Shown piece by piece: positions 26,824-34,123 of a stretch of 64,000 bases of DNA. Within the stretch, counting starts at the first letter, position 1. Each line of letters starts with the position of its first letter. The DNA is taken from the NCBI RefSeq assembly GCF_002237445.1, contig NZ_CP022527.1, positions 2,108,001 through 2,172,000 on the forward strand. Reading direction: 5' to 3'. The position numbers and the translations under genes are program-made. The notes under the pieces are model-generated. The model was not told the DNA's origin. It made no database searches and saw nothing but the letters and a program-made list of their open reading frames with translations. This stretch comes from Neisseria sp. KEM232 (GTDB lineage: Bacteria > Pseudomonadota > Gammaproteobacteria > Burkholderiales > Neisseriaceae).

Positions 26824-26929
26824 TATAGAGAGCCAAAATAAAAAATCTACGGCGTTGCTGCGCCTTGCCGTACTACCTGTACTGTCTTCGGCTTGCTGCC
26901 TTGTATCTTTTTTATTTTGACTCACTATA
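26824..26929. mobile_element. Complete Correia repeat enclosed element (CREE)
   Basis: 106 bp bounded by TATAGAGAG and CTCACTATA ends in inverted orientation, with the conserved core TACGGCGTTGCTGCGCCTTG and CCGTACTACCTGTACTGTC. The terminal repeats differ from the commonest meningococcal form. Correia elements insert at TA and can carry promoter or RNase III-processed hairpins. Confidence 0.85.
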
Positions 26930-26933
26930 CGTC

Positions 26934-26979
26934 AAAGGCCGTCTGAAAACCGGATAACGGGTTTTCAGACGGCCTTTTT
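26934..26979. terminator. DUS inverted-repeat terminator
   Basis: AAAGGCCGTCTGAAAACC with its complement and a T run; it serves the minus-strand lipoprotein gene. Confidence 0.72.
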
Positions 26980-27027
26980 CATACAAAAATGCGTTTTGAC
27001 TTCGTTGAAACTTCGCTTTCAGACGGC

Positions 27028-27666
27028 TTAACGGCTCAAATCCCGCATATCCTTCCAGCCCTTGTTGGTCTGCACCAGGGTAATGCTTTGGTTGCGCGGC
27101 TCTTTGAGCGGCTCCCATTCTTTGCCGCCCGCCTTAATCAGCTTGTCCGCCCATTTTTCCGCGTCCAATTCGGCCTGATAGGACACTTCCGACACGGTGA
27201 AACCGTTGTCGGGCGTCGGCGTGGTGAACCAGTTGATTTTGCCGATTTTCTGTTTGCCGACGCAGAACAGCGGCCCGCGCGGCGTACCGCGTGCCTGTGC
27301 CGCGCCTTTTTCGGTCAGCTCGAAAACGGCGGGGGCGTTTTTGTCTCCGCCGTCCTGCGCTTTCACTTTGCGGTAGAAGCCCTCTTTTGTCAGGATTTCA
27401 ATCTGTTTGGCCGCCGTTTCGTTGATGCGTTTGCCCGCCGCATCGCGCGCGGCGTATTGCAGCAGCGGCTCGCCCACCGCCACATTGCGGAAGGCCGGCT
27501 GTCCGTCGGGCGTCTGCACGTCGAGCACCAGCGGCAGGCAGACGTTGCGTCCGCCGCCCGACTCTTCGAGCGCTTTTTTGAAGTTCGCTTCGCCGGCCTC
27601 GTTGCCGCTGCCGCAGGCGGCAAGCAGCAGGGCCGCAACAGCGGGCAGGAATACGGTTTTTTTCAT
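27028..27666 (-). CDS. Putative lipoprotein, unknown function
   Basis: 212 residues. The signal peptide MKKTVFLPAVAALLLAAC has the lipobox LAAC with C18, followed by a Gly/Glu-rich linker. The rest (FKKALEESGGGRNVCLPL onward) contains two cysteines that may form a disulfide, and segments KEGFYRKVK and GKINWFTTPTPD. I do not recognise a domain. The start at 27664-27666 was chosen for the signal peptide and its GGAGAAA ribosome binding site. It probably resides in the cell envelope. Confidence 0.8.
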   Translation of the reverse strand: MKKTVFLPAVAALLLAACGSGNEAGEANFKKALEESGGGRNVCLPLVLDVQTPDGQPAFRNVAVGEPLLQYAARDAAGKRINETAAKQIEILTKEGFYRKVKAQDGGDKNAPAVFELTEKGAAQARGTPRGPLFCVGKQKIGKINWFTTPTPDNGFTVSEVSYQAELDAEKWADKLIKAGGKEWEPLKEPRNQSITLVQTNKGWKDMRDLSR

Positions 27667-27749
27667 CTGTTTTCTCCAAATACGGTTTGCACAAAACGCG
27701 GCAAGCATATAGAGAAACCCCGCATGAGGCAACTGCCGCGCGGCTTTGC

Positions 27750-27755
27750 TACAAT
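27750..27755 (+). promoter_or_regulatory. Extended -10 promoter before the arsC-like gene
   Basis: TGCTACAAT (extended -10) 31 bp before the ATG, in the AATCGCGG context seen before other genes of this window. Confidence 0.5.
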
Positions 27756-27785
27756 CGCGGCTTTTGCGAAACAAGGAATCGGCAC

Positions 27786-28172
27786 ATGACGGTTTTATAC
27801 GGCATCCCCAATTGCGACACGGTGAAAAAAGCGCGCCTCTGGCTGCAGGAACACGGCATCGCTTACGAATTTTCCGACTTTAAAAAACAGAGGCCGTCTG
27901 AAAACCAAATCCAAGCCTGGCTGGCCGACATCCCCTTGTCCGTGCTGCTCAACCGGCGTGGCACGACTTGGCGCAGGCTGACGCCCGAACAGCAGGCCGC
28001 CGCCGACAATCCCGCGGCCGCCGTCGCCCTGATGGCCGCCGAACCGAGCCTGATCAAACGCCCAGTGCTCGAACACGGCGGCGCTGTCCACTGCGGCTTT
28101 CAGACGGCCTTGTACGAAGAACTCTTCGCTCCGTCCCTTTCAGACGGCCGCAACCAGCCGTCTGCCGGATAG
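27786..28172 (+). CDS. ArsC/YffB-like thioredoxin-fold protein
   Basis: 128 residues. YGIPNCDTVKKARLWL near the N terminus has the one conserved cysteine (C11) of the ArsC/Spx/YffB superfamily, and LLNRRGTTWR and IKRPVLE are the other family signatures. YffB members probably act as glutathione-dependent thiol oxidoreductases; arsenate reduction is less likely without an ars operon. The C-terminal end (after about residue 105) is largely coded by DUS (FQTALYEEL, SLSDGRNQ) and may be a recent extension. lpxK starts 10 bp later. Confidence 0.86.
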   Translation: MTVLYGIPNCDTVKKARLWLQEHGIAYEFSDFKKQRPSENQIQAWLADIPLSVLLNRRGTTWRRLTPEQQAAADNPAAAVALMAAEPSLIKRPVLEHGGAVHCGFQTALYEELFAPSLSDGRNQPSAG

Positions 28173-28182
28173 GCCGTCTGAA

Positions 28183-29244
28183 ATGCCCAAGCTCCACCAA
28201 ATCATCGAAAGCCACTGGCAGCGGCCGCGTCTGCCGCTCACCCTGCTGCTGTGGCTGCCCGCCCGCCTGTTTCAGACGGCCTCCGCCCTGCGCCGCCATC
28301 TGTACCGCACAGGCCGTCTGAAAAGCGAAAAACTGCCCGTGCCCCTTATCGTTGTCGGCAACATCCACGCGGGCGGCACGGGCAAAACGCCGGTCACCGC
28401 CGCGCTGGTAAAAGGCTTGCAGGCGCAGGGGCTGAAAGTCGGTATCGTCAGCCGAGGCTACGGGCGGCAGGGCGGCGGCGTCCACGTTTTACACCCGCGC
28501 AGCACCGCCGCCGCCGCGGGCGACGAACCTTTGATGCTCTACCGCCAAACCGCCGCGCCCGCCGCCGTCGGCAGCCGCCGCGCCGACGCCGCCCGCGCCC
28601 TGCTGGCGGCGCATCCCGATTTGGATGCTATTGTCGCCGACGACGGTTTGCAGCATTACGCGCTGGCGCGCGACATCGAAATCGCCGTTTTTCCCGCCGC
28701 CGATCTGGCGCGGCGCAATCTCGACCTGCTGCCCAACGGCTGCCTGCGCGAACCGCCCTCCCGACTGGCGCAGGCCGATTACGTCGTTATCAGCGGCAGC
28801 ACGGAAGACACCGACGCCGCGCCGCTGCGCCTGCCGCCGGAAAAAGTGTTTTTCTCGACCGTGCAGCCGGGCGCAATCTACCGCCTTGCCGACCCCGGCG
28901 AAACCTTCGATACAGACCGTCTGAAAACGGGCAAAACCGCCGCCCTGGCCGCCATTGCCAAGCCCGAACGCTTTTTCCGCAGCCTGCGCGTGCTGGGCAT
29001 CGTGCCCGACGAAACCGTGTCCCTGCCCGACCATGCCGCCCTGTCCGCCGCCGATCTGCCCGCGGCCGATACGGTGTTCGTCACCGAAAAAGACGCGGCC
29101 AAATTTTCAGACGGCCCCATCCCCGAAAACGTTTGGGTGCTGCCCGTTTGTGCGATAATCCGCCCCGATTTGGCGGCGCAGCTTGCAGGCCGTCTGAAAA
29201 ACCCGCAACCCGTTTGCGAACCGAACGAAAGGACAACACCGTGA
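28183..29244 (+). CDS. lpxK: Tetraacyldisaccharide 4'-kinase
   Basis: Inner-membrane-associated kinase that phosphorylates the lipid A disaccharide at the 4' position to make lipid IVA. 353 residues. A short hydrophobic segment (LPLTLLLWLPARLF) anchors the N terminus; the Walker A motif is GNIHAGGTGKTPV (about 62-74), and ADDGLQHY is the conserved family motif with catalytic Asp/His. At least five DUS or near-DUS lie inside the coding sequence. The stop overlaps the next gene by 4 bp (GTGA). Confidence 0.95.
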   Translation: MPKLHQIIESHWQRPRLPLTLLLWLPARLFQTASALRRHLYRTGRLKSEKLPVPLIVVGNIHAGGTGKTPVTAALVKGLQAQGLKVGIVSRGYGRQGGGVHVLHPRSTAAAAGDEPLMLYRQTAAPAAVGSRRADAARALLAAHPDLDAIVADDGLQHYALARDIEIAVFPAADLARRNLDLLPNGCLREPPSRLAQADYVVISGSTEDTDAAPLRLPPEKVFFSTVQPGAIYRLADPGETFDTDRLKTGKTAALAAIAKPERFFRSLRVLGIVPDETVSLPDHAALSAADLPAADTVFVTEKDAAKFSDGPIPENVWVLPVCAIIRPDLAAQLAGRLKNPQPVCEPNERTTP

Positions 29245-29768
29245 AAAAAAACCTGCTGGCCGCCGTGCTCTCCTGCGTCTGCGCCGCCGCCTTCGCCGCG
29301 CCGCCCACCGATGCCTCGCTGGAAAAGCTGATGGAAGTGCAGCACATCGACGAGATGTGGAAAAACATGTCCGCCGCCATTCCCGACATGGCCAAGCGAG
29401 TCATCGCCGACAGCGGCGAAATGAAGGCCGTGTTGGAGCGCGTACCCGAAAGCAAAAAAGAGCGGTTTGCCCAAATCACCGAAAAATTCCTGCGCGACAC
29501 CGCCGCCGAAACTGCTTCGCCCGCTTTTCAAGGCCGTCTGAAAAAATACGTTATGCAGGAAATGAAAGCCACCTACACGCAGGAAGAAGTGGACGCCATG
29601 ACCGCCTTCTTCGGCACACCCGTCGGCCAGTCGATACTCGGCAAACAGGTCGGCTTCGTCAAAAAAATCATGCCGCAGGTGATGAAAATGACGCAGGAAA
29701 CCACCGCCCGCCACGCCCGCGCCTACATCAAAGAACTCGAGCGCCTCTCCGCCCGCCCCGAAAAATAA
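29241..29768 (+). CDS. DUF2059 family exported protein
   Basis: 175 residues starting at GTG 29241, with AAAGGAC upstream and a 4-bp overlap with lpxK. The signal peptide ends at about residue 21 (CAAAFA/APP). The C-terminal half is DUF2059 (TYTQEEVDAMTAFFGTPVGQ, about 108-127). The function of the domain is unknown; the protein is helical and likely periplasmic. Its place between lpxK and kdsB suggests co-expression with lipopolysaccharide synthesis but does not prove a role in it. Confidence 0.85.
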   Translation: MKKNLLAAVLSCVCAAAFAAPPTDASLEKLMEVQHIDEMWKNMSAAIPDMAKRVIADSGEMKAVLERVPESKKERFAQITEKFLRDTAAETASPAFQGRLKKYVMQEMKATYTQEEVDAMTAFFGTPVGQSILGKQVGFVKKIMPQVMKMTQETTARHARAYIKELERLSARPEK

Positions 29769-29778
29769 GGAATCCGCC

Positions 29779-29961
29779 ATGGAACAAAAATACTTCGACA
29801 TCCTCGTCTGCCCCGTTACCAAAGGCAGACTCGAATACCGCCGCGACAAACAGGAGCTGTGGAGCCGCCAGGCCAAACTCGCCTTCCCGATTAAAGACGG
29901 CATCCCCTATATGCTCGAAAGCGAAGCGCGCCAACTGAGCGAAGAGGAGCTGGCCGCATGA
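29779..29961 (+). CDS. Trm112 family protein (YcaR-like)
   Basis: 60-residue small protein of the Trm112/YcaR family. Bacterial members usually lie between lpxK and kdsB, as here. It starts MEQKYFDILVCPVTKGRL; only one cysteine remains of the family's metal-site pattern. FPIKDGIPYMLESEAR is characteristic. Trm112 proteins activate methyltransferases in other organisms; the bacterial role is not established. It overlaps kdsB by 4 bp (ATGA). Confidence 0.9.
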   Translation: MEQKYFDILVCPVTKGRLEYRRDKQELWSRQAKLAFPIKDGIPYMLESEARQLSEEELAA

Positions 29962-30719
29962 ACACCGAATTCACCGTTATCATCCCCGCCCGCCTCTCGT
30001 CCAGCCGCCTGCCGCGCAAAGCGCTGGCCGACATCGGAGGCAAACCCATGGTCGTGCGCGTGGCCGAACAGGCAGGCAAAAGCGGCGCGGCGCGCATCGT
30101 CGTCGCCACCGACGCCGCCGAAATTCAGACGGCCTGCCAAGCGCACGGCATCGAAACCGTGCTCACCGCCGACAGCCACGAAAGCGGCACCACCCGCCTG
30201 GCCGAAGCCGCACAAATCCTCAGCCTGCCGCCGCAAACCGTCGTCGTCAACGTGCAGGGCGACGAGCCGCTGATCGATCCCGAACTCATCCGCCAAACCG
30301 CCGCAGCCCTCGCCGACGGCCGGGCACCGATGGCCACCGCCGCCCACGAAATCAACGATTTCGACGAATTCCTCAACCCCAACGTCGTCAAAGTCGTGCC
30401 CAACGCGCAGGGGCAGGCACTCTATTTCAGCCGCGCCCCCATCGCCTACCCGCGCGACACCATGCGCGCCGGAGAACGCAAACTGCCGCAGCCCCTGCCG
30501 CTGCGCCACATCGGCATCTACGCCTACCGCGCCGGATTTTTGCAGGAATACGCCGCCATGCCGCCCTCGCCGCTGGAACACACCGAATCGCTGGAACAGC
30601 TGCGCGTCCTCTGGCACGGCCGCGCCATCGCCGTCGGCATCACCGCCCAAGCCCCCGCCCCCGGCGTCGACACCCAAGAAGACCTCGAGCGCGTGCGGCA
30701 GATTTTTCAGACGGCCTGA
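29958..30719 (+). CDS. kdsB: 3-deoxy-manno-octulosonate cytidylyltransferase
   Basis: Activates Kdo to CMP-Kdo for the lipopolysaccharide inner core. 253 residues with the nucleotidyltransferase signature IIPARLSSSRLPRKAL (about 8-23), VNVQGDEPL (95-103) and HIGIYAYR. Last gene of the lpxK cluster, overlapping the Trm112 gene by 4 bp. The stop codon falls in a reverse DUS (TTTCAGACGGCCTGA), so the protein ends FQTA. Confidence 0.96.
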   Translation: MNTEFTVIIPARLSSSRLPRKALADIGGKPMVVRVAEQAGKSGAARIVVATDAAEIQTACQAHGIETVLTADSHESGTTRLAEAAQILSLPPQTVVVNVQGDEPLIDPELIRQTAAALADGRAPMATAAHEINDFDEFLNPNVVKVVPNAQGQALYFSRAPIAYPRDTMRAGERKLPQPLPLRHIGIYAYRAGFLQEYAAMPPSPLEHTESLEQLRVLWHGRAIAVGITAQAPAPGVDTQEDLERVRQIFQTA

Positions 30720-30736
30720 ACCGTGCAGGCAGATAA

Positions 30737-30787
30737 AAAGGCCGTCTGAAAAGCAAAGCAGACGGCACATCTGTTTTCAGACGGCCT
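30737..30787. terminator. DUS inverted-repeat terminator after kdsB
   Basis: Facing DUS around a smaller CAGACGG-containing loop. Confidence 0.7.
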
Positions 30788-30831
30788 CCCGCGAAACCGC
30801 GTCTTCAATCCAATCAAACGCTTAGTGAACC

Positions 30832-31419
30832 ATGCTACTCTTTATCGACAACTACGACAGCTTCACCTACAACATCGTCCAATACTTCGGCGAACTCGGA
30901 CAGGAAGTGCTGGTACGCAGCAACGACGGCATCACCCTTGAAGAAATCGCCGCCCTCGCGCCGCAGTATCTCGTGATCGGCCCCGGCCCCTGCTCGCCCA
31001 AAGAAGCGGGCGTGTCGGTGGAGGCGATACGGCATTTCGCGGGCAGGCTGCCTGTTTTGGGCGTGTGCCTCGGCCACCAGGCCATCGGCGAAGCCTTCGG
31101 CGGCTGCATCGTCCGCGCCAAAGAGCTGATGCACGGCAAAGTCTCGCCCGTGTACCACAACAACGGCGGCGTGTTCGCCAATCTGCCCAACCCCGTCACC
31201 TGCACGCGCTACCACAGCCTCGCCGTCGAACGCGACAGCCTGCCCGACTGCCTCGAAATCTCCGCATGGACGCAGGACGGCGAAATCATGGGGCTGCGCC
31301 ACAAAGAATACGCCGTCGAAGGCGTGCAGTTCCACCCCGAAGCCCTGCTCACCGAACACGGCCACGACATGCTCGCCAACTTCCTGCGCGAATTTGCCGC
31401 CTTCCAGGCGCAACGCTAA
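30832..31419 (+). CDS. trpG: Glutamine amidotransferase, anthranilate/aminodeoxychorismate synthase component II
   Basis: 195 residues of the class I glutamine amidotransferase type that supplies ammonia for chorismate amination. The catalytic triad is visible: C79 in GVCLGHQAIGE, H168 and E170 in VQFHPEALL. The start MLLFIDNYDSFTYN is diagnostic for TrpG/PabA. No trpE or pabB is adjacent, so a role in tryptophan, folate, or both cannot be decided. A DUS hairpin follows. Confidence 0.92.
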   Translation: MLLFIDNYDSFTYNIVQYFGELGQEVLVRSNDGITLEEIAALAPQYLVIGPGPCSPKEAGVSVEAIRHFAGRLPVLGVCLGHQAIGEAFGGCIVRAKELMHGKVSPVYHNNGGVFANLPNPVTCTRYHSLAVERDSLPDCLEISAWTQDGEIMGLRHKEYAVEGVQFHPEALLTEHGHDMLANFLREFAAFQAQR

Positions 31420-31425
31420 ACTTCT

Positions 31426-31464
31426 TTTCAGACGGCCTCAAACATACTTTGAGGCCGTCTGAAA
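31426..31464. terminator. DUS inverted-repeat terminator
   Basis: Facing DUS with TCAAA/TTTGA extension and five-base loop, between trpG and the DUF1853 gene. Confidence 0.75.
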
Positions 31465-31490
31465 CATTCCGCCCGCTCCTTTGCCGAACC

Positions 31491-32342
31491 ATGAACTACG
31501 CCCTCGACGCCCTCTGGTGGCGGCTCGCCGACCCGCACGTCCGCGCCCTTGCCGCTATTCTCACCGCCCCCGCCCCCTGGCACAGCGGCTGCGAACTGCC
31601 CGTGCGCACCCTGCTGGGCGAAGGCGGCTTCCGCTACCTTCTCGCTTTGGACGACGATCCCGCACCGCTTGCCGCCCGCCTCGCCGCCGACGCCCCGCAC
31701 CACGGCCGCCTCGGCCGCTACGCCGAAAGCCTGCTTGCCTTCTGGCTGGACACCGCCCCGCACAGCCGCCTGCTCGCCCGCAACCTCCGCCTTTCAGACG
31801 GCCTGAACACGGCGGGCGAACTCGATTTCATCGCCGAACTCAGCGGCACGCCCTATCACATCGAATTGGCCTGCAAATACTACGGCGCGGCCGACGGCAG
31901 CCCCGACGGCTTTGTCGGCCTCAACCCGCAAGACCGCCTTACCGCCAAAGCCGCCAAGCTGCAAAAACAGCTTGCCGCCGCACAGAGCGGAGCAGGGCGG
32001 GCAGCTTTGGCCGCAGCGGGCGTTTCCCGCGAGCCGCGCAGCGTCAGCATCCTGCGCGGCACCCTGTTCGCCCCCGCCGCCGCCGTTTGGCAGAGCCCGC
32101 TCAACCCGCTGGGCTGGCACGGCCTTTATTTCGACCAATGGCCGTCTGAAAACGGGTTTTCAGACGGCCTGCGCTACACCCGCCTGCCGCGCCTGTCCTA
32201 CCTCGCCCCCGCACGGGTGCGCGAAGATGAAACGCAAGACTGGCGGCAAATCCGCCAAGAACCGCACGGCCTCTTCGCCGCCCTCGAACGCCGTCCCGAC
32301 GGCTTCTGGCACGAAACCGCACGCATAATGAAACGCGGCTGA
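31491..32342 (+). CDS. DUF1853 family protein
   Basis: 283 residues, cytosolic, no signal peptide. The DUF1853 family shows a nuclease-like core: GELDFIAELSGTPYHIELACKYY (E and K residues in a strand-loop-strand) recalls the PD-(D/E)xK nuclease motif, an inference from the pattern. The GLNPQDRL motif is family-typical. Two intragenic DUS encode LSDGL and FSDGL. ATG 31491 lies 27 bp after the DUS hairpin. Confidence 0.82.
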   Translation: MNYALDALWWRLADPHVRALAAILTAPAPWHSGCELPVRTLLGEGGFRYLLALDDDPAPLAARLAADAPHHGRLGRYAESLLAFWLDTAPHSRLLARNLRLSDGLNTAGELDFIAELSGTPYHIELACKYYGAADGSPDGFVGLNPQDRLTAKAAKLQKQLAAAQSGAGRAALAAAGVSREPRSVSILRGTLFAPAAAVWQSPLNPLGWHGLYFDQWPSENGFSDGLRYTRLPRLSYLAPARVREDETQDWRQIRQEPHGLFAALERRPDGFWHETARIMKRG

Positions 32343-32354
32343 ACGCAGCCGTGC

Positions 32355-32507
32355 TAGGGCGTGTTGACATTCAACTTTTGAAGCGGATTTTTTGGCATAA
32401 AACGGCAGATGCAAGGCGAAAATGCGACATAGGCGAGTATTTTCAACGCGGCAGATGCCGTTTTAGGACGGAAAAGCTGCCAAAATGTTGATTGTCAACA
32501 CGCCCTA
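32355..32507. mobile_element. MITE-like element, 153 bp
   Basis: Both ends read TAGGGCGTGTTGACA then T or A, then TCAAC, as 21-bp terminal inverted repeats with one mismatch. The interior has no coding frame and a further weak symmetry (CGGCAGATGC / GCCGTTTTAGG). It lies between the DUF1853 gene and a tiny frame, and looks like a nonautonomous transposon. No source transposase is visible here. Confidence 0.72.
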
Positions 32508-32568
32508 AGGCAGGCGTTGCCGCACGCAACAGTATTTTTGACCCACCCCCGAACGGCTTGAACGCATC

Positions 32569-32724
32569 ATGAAAACCCTCGAATTTACCTGCGGCGGCCT
32601 GCTGACCCTGTGGCCGACGCCCGAAGTCCGACAATGCAGCGGCATTTCCCTGATTCAAATCCGCCTGAACGCGCAGCAGACAGACCGTCTGAAACCTCTT
32701 ATCGGCGCTTTTGTGCCGTCGTAA
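32569..32724 (+). CDS. Possible 51-residue hypothetical protein
   Basis: ATG 32569 to TAA 32724 gives MKTLEFTCGGLLTL onward, ending IGAFVPS. A DUS-like ACCGTCTGAAACC lies within. No ribosome binding site is strong and no family is recognised; it may be a remnant carried next to the MITE. Confidence 0.35.
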   Translation: MKTLEFTCGGLLTLWPTPEVRQCSGISLIQIRLNAQQTDRLKPLIGAFVPS

Positions 32725-32746
32725 CGCAGGCAGTCGGCAAACAATC

Positions 32747-32786
32747 AGGCCGTCTGAAAAGCAGCAAAATGCTTTTCAGACGGCCT
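32747..32786. terminator. DUS inverted-repeat terminator
   Basis: AGGCCGTCTGAAAAGCA arms with a six-base loop and T run; more DUS follow to 32828. Confidence 0.75.
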
Positions 32787-32834
32787 TTTTGTTTTTCAGA
32801 CGGCCTTACGGGCAAAGGCCGTCTGAAATCGGTT

Positions 32835-33170
32835 TTACTCCGCCGAATATTCGATGGTGCCGTTTGTACGCTGGACGATGATGCCGATGCAGCCTGCGGA
32901 CGGGCAGATAAAGACGAAGCGGTAGGCGTCGTCTGTGAAGTCTTCCAACCACGGGTATTCGTCCAGCCAGCTTTGCGGAGCTTGGCGGGACGGGTAGGTG
33001 TAGACGTCGAGGATGATGTTTTGTTCGGTCAGCGTTTGCAGCAGGAAGGCGGCGACGGAGCTGAGGCGCAGCGTGCCGCCGTCGAGGAAGATGTCCAGCG
33101 TTTCCTGCTGCGGGTGGTGGCGGGCGCCGAGGATTTTGCGGTCGTGCAAATCGGGGGAGAAGCTGTTCAT
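32835..33170 (-). CDS. Hypothetical 111-residue protein downstream of rnc
   Basis: The minus-strand ATG at 33168-33170 follows GGAGCG at good spacing. The product has charged N terminus MNSFSPDLHDRKILGA, then SSVAAFLLQTLTEQNIILDVY and the C-terminal FVFICPSAGCIGIIVQR with two cysteines. No domain recognised. It lies 25 bp after rnc on the same strand, so it is probably cotranscribed with it. Confidence 0.72.
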   Translation of the reverse strand: MNSFSPDLHDRKILGARHHPQQETLDIFLDGGTLRLSSVAAFLLQTLTEQNIILDVYTYPSRQAPQSWLDEYPWLEDFTDDAYRFVFICPSAGCIGIIVQRTNGTIEYSAE

Positions 33171-33195
33171 TGTTCGCTCCGCTGGAACTTTGCTT

Positions 33196-33948
33196 TCAGA
33201 CGGCCTTTTTGCCGTGGCGGCTTTTGCGTTTTTTCGCGGGGGCGGAAACCGGATGGCGTTCGGCGAGCCAGGCGAAGGCTTCGGCGGCGGCCTGCTGTTC
33301 GGCGGCTCGGCGGCTGGATGCTTCGGCGGTGGAGATGAAGCCGAGTTCGCCCAAGTCGCAGGAAACGGTGAAACGGGCGTCGCTGCCTTCGCCTTCCTGA
33401 TGTTCGATGCGGTATTTTGGAAGGGCGAAGCGCTGTGCCTGCAAGGCTTCCTGCAGGCGGGTTTTGGCGTCTTTGGCTTCGGTTTCGCCGCAGTCGGCGG
33501 ATCGGACGCGCTCGGCAAACAGGCGGCGGACGACGGCTTCGGCGGCGGCAAAATCGGCATCGAAGCTGACGGCGGCAAACAGGGCTTCGAGGGCGTCGGC
33601 GAGGATGGAAGGCCGTCTGAAACCGCCGCTTTTGAGTTCGCCCGCGCCCAGAAGCAAGCCGTCGCCCAGGCCGATGGCGGCGGCGGTTTCGGCCAGAGTT
33701 TCTTGGTTGACGAGGTTGGCTCTGAGGCGGGAGAGGCGGCCTTCGGGCAGGTCGGGATAGGCGTCGAACAGCATTTTGGCGACGGCATAGTTGAGGATGG
33801 AATCGCCGACAAATTCGAAGCGCTCGTTGTGGGCGGACGAGTGGCTGCGGTGGGTGAGGGCGCGCAAGAGCAGGGCGGGATCGGCGAAGCGGTGGCCGAT
33901 TTTGTCTTCGATGCGGCGCAGGGCGGCGGCGTGGAGGGTTTTGTTCAT
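33196..33948 (-). CDS. rnc: Ribonuclease III
   Basis: Double-strand RNA endonuclease for rRNA and mRNA processing, 250 residues. The catalytic signature NERFEFVGDSILNY (about 38-51) carries the acidic metal ligands; a double-stranded RNA-binding domain follows from about residue 155 (DAKTRLQEALQAQ to RRAAEQQAAAEAF). The ATG at 33946-33948 gives the normal length; a 33-codon upstream extension would include two DUS and is rejected. The gene ends with the basic tail KKRKSRHGKKAV, its stop supplied by a DUS. Confidence 0.94.
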   Translation of the reverse strand: MNKTLHAAALRRIEDKIGHRFADPALLLRALTHRSHSSAHNERFEFVGDSILNYAVAKMLFDAYPDLPEGRLSRLRANLVNQETLAETAAAIGLGDGLLLGAGELKSGGFRRPSILADALEALFAAVSFDADFAAAEAVVRRLFAERVRSADCGETEAKDAKTRLQEALQAQRFALPKYRIEHQEGEGSDARFTVSCDLGELGFISTAEASSRRAAEQQAAAEAFAWLAERHPVSAPAKKRKSRHGKKAV

Positions 33949-34087
33949 GGTATTTGGCGCGGTTTTTAACCGGGTTGGAACATGGCTTTCAGACGGCCTT
34001 TTGCGGGCGAAAAGGCCGTCTGAAAACGTGTCGGAAAAAGGCGGCATTGTAGCGGATTAGTCTGCCGTGGTCTTGCCCGCCCTGCTG

Positions 34088-34093
34088 TATAAT
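34088..34093 (+). promoter_or_regulatory. -10 promoter element of folP
   Basis: TATAAT 30 bp before the ATG, in the AATCGCGCCTTTTTCACA context almost identical to the one at 54106. No good -35. Confidence 0.5.
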
Positions 34094-34123
34094 CGCGCCT
34101 TTTTCACAAGGGCGGGGCAGGGT

